Made by a program: the position numbers and the translations under genes
The notes under the pieces: model-generated
The model's database searches: none
Told to the model about the DNA's origin: nothing
The model's input: the letters and a program-made list of their open reading frames with translations, nothing else
Shown here: positions 13,265-15,277 of the stretch, in pieces
Layout: every line of letters begins with the position of its first letter
Numbering within the stretch: the first letter of the stretch is position 1
Source of the DNA: Flavobacterium sp. UBA6195
Lineage (GTDB): Bacteria > Bacteroidota > Bacteroidia > Flavobacteriales > Flavobacteriaceae
Length of the DNA: 15,277 nt
Direction of reading: 5' to 3'
NCBI RefSeq assembly: GCF_002422095.1
Contig: NZ_DITB01000058.1
Coordinates: 1 to 15,277 of the forward strand

Positions 13265-15277
13265 TTAATCGATTTCTGGAGCCTTAATTGGCTCTTCTTT
13301 ACTAGGTTCGCTTGATTTAAATTTTCTTTGATTTATAAATTCTATAAACTCATTTGGAAAATCTGAATCAGGTAAATCATCATGAGATTTTGAAGTTTTT
13401 TTTCTATTTCGATTTGAATTAAATATCTTTTTGAGCATTTCTCTAAAAGTATTAAATTCGACATTATAGGTAACTCCAAGACCTTGAGTATATCCTATTC
13501 CATCACCAACATAATTGATATCATTCTCTCTATTAAATACATGAGCATTCAATGAGCCATCTTCATTAAGCTGTATTAAAACTTCAAGATTTCCTACAAT
13601 AATAGATTCTGTCACACCTCCTACGGGTACATTTGCCTTTCCGTTAATCGTAATTCTATCACTAATTCTTGTGCTTAAAGTTACCCCCACTCGATCTGAG
13701 ATTTCAGTTAATCTATTGCCTTGAGAATAGTCTAATCCTAATTGTAAGTTACTATCAGCATCTGCAAACAAACCATTAATAATCGAACTTGCTCCTTCTA
13801 TTAAAGAGCCATATGCCGCATTTCCAGTAGATTCAGCTGTTACAAAGGAACCTGTTGCCATTAAAGCAAAAGCTTGGTTTTGTCGTGTATCTTTATCTTG
13901 TAATTTATAATCAATTTCACTTTTTAATACCGAACTTACAGTAGGGAAATCAATACTAAAATCGGGTTGAGGATTATCTAAATTACCATTTAGCAAAATG
14001 GAAACATTGGTATCCACTTTTCTATTTAATGAAGCACTCTCTATTAATACAGCTGGATTTGCCATAGTTTTATAGGTAGCCTTTAAATCCAAGACTGCAT
14101 TCATAGGCTCTCCATCCCAACGAATAGTACCTCCTTTTTCGACATTAAATTTTTTATCTATAATACCGCCGTATTTAAAATTATATTGCCCTTCTTGCAC
14201 AATAAAATCCCCAAACATTTCAAATTTCCCTAAAGTATTAATATTCATCTGCATGGATCCAACACCTTTTCCTTTCATTGCATGTCCTGTTTCTCTATTC
14301 AGAATAATTTCAATTTCTGCATCGGTGTCAATATCAAAATTAAAATCTAGCTCAATACCTTGATAACGATTCCCTTTAGTAATTTTTTCTTTTAATGATT
14401 TTTGGTATTCAGCAACTGTCATGAAATTTATGAATGAATTGTTACCCAAGTCCTCGTCATCATTTACTGGAATTTTTATCGATGTCCCTTTTTCAGACTC
14501 CCCTGAAACCTTAATGTTTAATGCATTTATTGCCCCTGTAATACTAGCCTTCCCTTTCATAAAAGCAGTTCCGTAATAATAGGCATCTTCTGAATCTTTA
14601 GTGTCTAATGCTAAAATATTATCCGAAATCAAATGCAAATCGAGTTCCCAATCGCCAAGGTTTTCATGACGAATAGTTCCATCAATAACCCCTTTTGTTT
14701 TGTATTTGGTATCGGTTACTTCAATTTTCCGAAGACTAAATTGATGCTCAGTTAAATCAACAATGGCATTTTTTTCGAAAGCATAATCTACATTCAAATA
14801 CGGAACGCGCATTCCGGCATCATTAAGATAGAGTCTTCCATCCATTTCAGGTTCTGTTAATGAACCTCCTATTGTAGTTCTACCTGTAGCATTTCCTCTT
14901 ACATCCGATAAAACACTTCCAAGCAACGATCCAAAAGGGGCTAAATTAAACTTATCGAATCCTGCAACCAAATCCAAGCTTGATTGTTGTCCAACAAAAT
15001 TAATTTTTCCATCTAAGAAAAAGTGTTCTTGTCCTTCTTGTTTCAAACTAGACTTCACTTTAAACTGATTGAAATTTTCATTCCCCTCTATTTTAAAGTC
15101 TAAATCGCCTAGTAAAAACTGATTTATTTTCAAACTATCTATAGTTAAGTTTGAAATAGGTTCATATTTATTTCTATCTTGTTTGTAGGTAATATTTCCA
15201 TTAATTTTTCCGCCAAATGATAAACTATCCAAAGCTGGTGTAACCTTATTTAAATCTACATCATCAAAGGATAATTT
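13265..15277 (-). CDS. TamB-like translocation/assembly module protein, C-terminal part (5' end outside window)
   Basis: The frame is open to the window edge, so the start lies beyond 15277 and 670 C-terminal residues are visible. The sequence is a long series of short beta strands with Gly/Asn turns. It ends in the TamB/DUF490 C-terminal domain, recognised from the segment GGIIDKKFNVEKGGTIRWDG, then MNAVLDLKATY, SILLNGNLDNPQPDFSIDFP and GLDYSQGNRLTEISDRVGVTLSTRISDRITINGKANVPVGG. TamB-type proteins bridge the inner and outer membranes and assist outer-membrane protein insertion or phospholipid transfer. A charged tail of about 50 residues (KKIFNSNRNRKKTS onward, ending KAPEID) follows the domain. 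The upstream tamA-type partner is not visible. An internal TTG could be mistaken for a start at 15232, but the frame continues upstream without a stop. Confidence 0.85.
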   Translation of the reverse strand, partial: KLSFDDVDLNKVTPALDSLSFGGKINGNITYKQDRNKYEPISNLTIDSLKINQFLLGDLDFKIEGNENFNQFKVKSSLKQEGQEHFFLDGKINFVGQQSSLDLVAGFDKFNLAPFGSLLGSVLSDVRGNATGRTTIGGSLTEPEMDGRLYLNDAGMRVPYLNVDYAFEKNAIVDLTEHQFSLRKIEVTDTKYKTKGVIDGTIRHENLGDWELDLHLISDNILALDTKDSEDAYYYGTAFMKGKASITGAINALNIKVSGESEKGTSIKIPVNDDEDLGNNSFINFMTVAEYQKSLKEKITKGNRYQGIELDFNFDIDTDAEIEIILNRETGHAMKGKGVGSMQMNINTLGKFEMFGDFIVQEGQYNFKYGGIIDKKFNVEKGGTIRWDGEPMNAVLDLKATYKTMANPAVLIESASLNRKVDTNVSILLNGNLDNPQPDFSIDFPTVSSVLKSEIDYKLQDKDTRQNQAFALMATGSFVTAESTGNAAYGSLIEGASSIINGLFADADSNLQLGLDYSQGNRLTEISDRVGVTLSTRISDRITINGKANVPVGGVTESIIVGNLEVLIQLNEDGSLNAHVFNRENDINYVGDGIGYTQGLGVTYNVEFNTFREMLKKIFNSNRNRKKTSKSHDDLPDSDFPNEFIEFINQRKFKSSEPSKEEPIKAPEID

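Overview
The window looks like chromosome of a low-GC Flavobacterium-type member of the Bacteroidota. The evidence is the roughly one-third G+C content (by eye), promoters that fit the Bacteroidota TTG-N(17-23)-TAnnTTTG consensus, a lipoprotein with an acidic residue run after the lipidated Cys, and a gene set typical of Flavobacteriaceae: a fused alpha/beta E1 dehydrogenase, a TamB-like protein, pfkA-gapA, and a GxxExxY protein. No tRNA, rRNA, CRISPR array or complete insertion sequence was seen.

Region 1 (1-876) is accessory in character. At the left edge, on the minus strand, are the first ~32 codons of a DpnI-like restriction endonuclease with its promoter. The reading frame then runs into GC-rich sequence that no longer resembles DpnI. 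About 700 bp of gene-free DNA follows. It holds three adjacent short-period arrays (11, 10 and 11 bp units) and a 272-bp palindromic element with a perfect 62-bp inverted repeat.

Region 2 (877-4206) holds the minus-strand E1 gene with its terminator and the divergent plus-strand 2-oxoglutarate/Fe(II) oxygenase-like gene with its terminator. A gene-free spacer with small tandem repeats separates them.

Region 3 (4241-6070) holds a GxxExxY gene bracketed by 39-bp imperfect inverted repeats (a cassette-like unit), then a SUI1/YciH translation factor and a nucleoside phosphorylase. The last two are separated by a spacer whose ends are a 26-bp inverted repeat.

Region 4 (6133-9656) is a compact plus-strand run: GNAT acetyltransferase, a cytosolic periplasmic-binding-fold protein (4-nt overlap), a membrane-anchored transglutaminase-like protein, a secreted beta-rich protein that probably starts at TTG, and a surface-type lipoprotein. 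The last three look like one envelope-associated unit of unknown function.

Region 5 (9724-15277) lies on the minus strand. In transcription order it holds the C-terminal part of a TamB-like protein, pfkA, gapA, a BadF/BadG-type sugar kinase and methylglyoxal synthase. PfkA and GapA are core glycolytic enzymes. Methylglyoxal synthase drains dihydroxyacetone phosphate from the same pathway, and the kinase probably feeds an amino sugar into it. Hairpin terminators after gapA and after the kinase gene split this group into expression levels.
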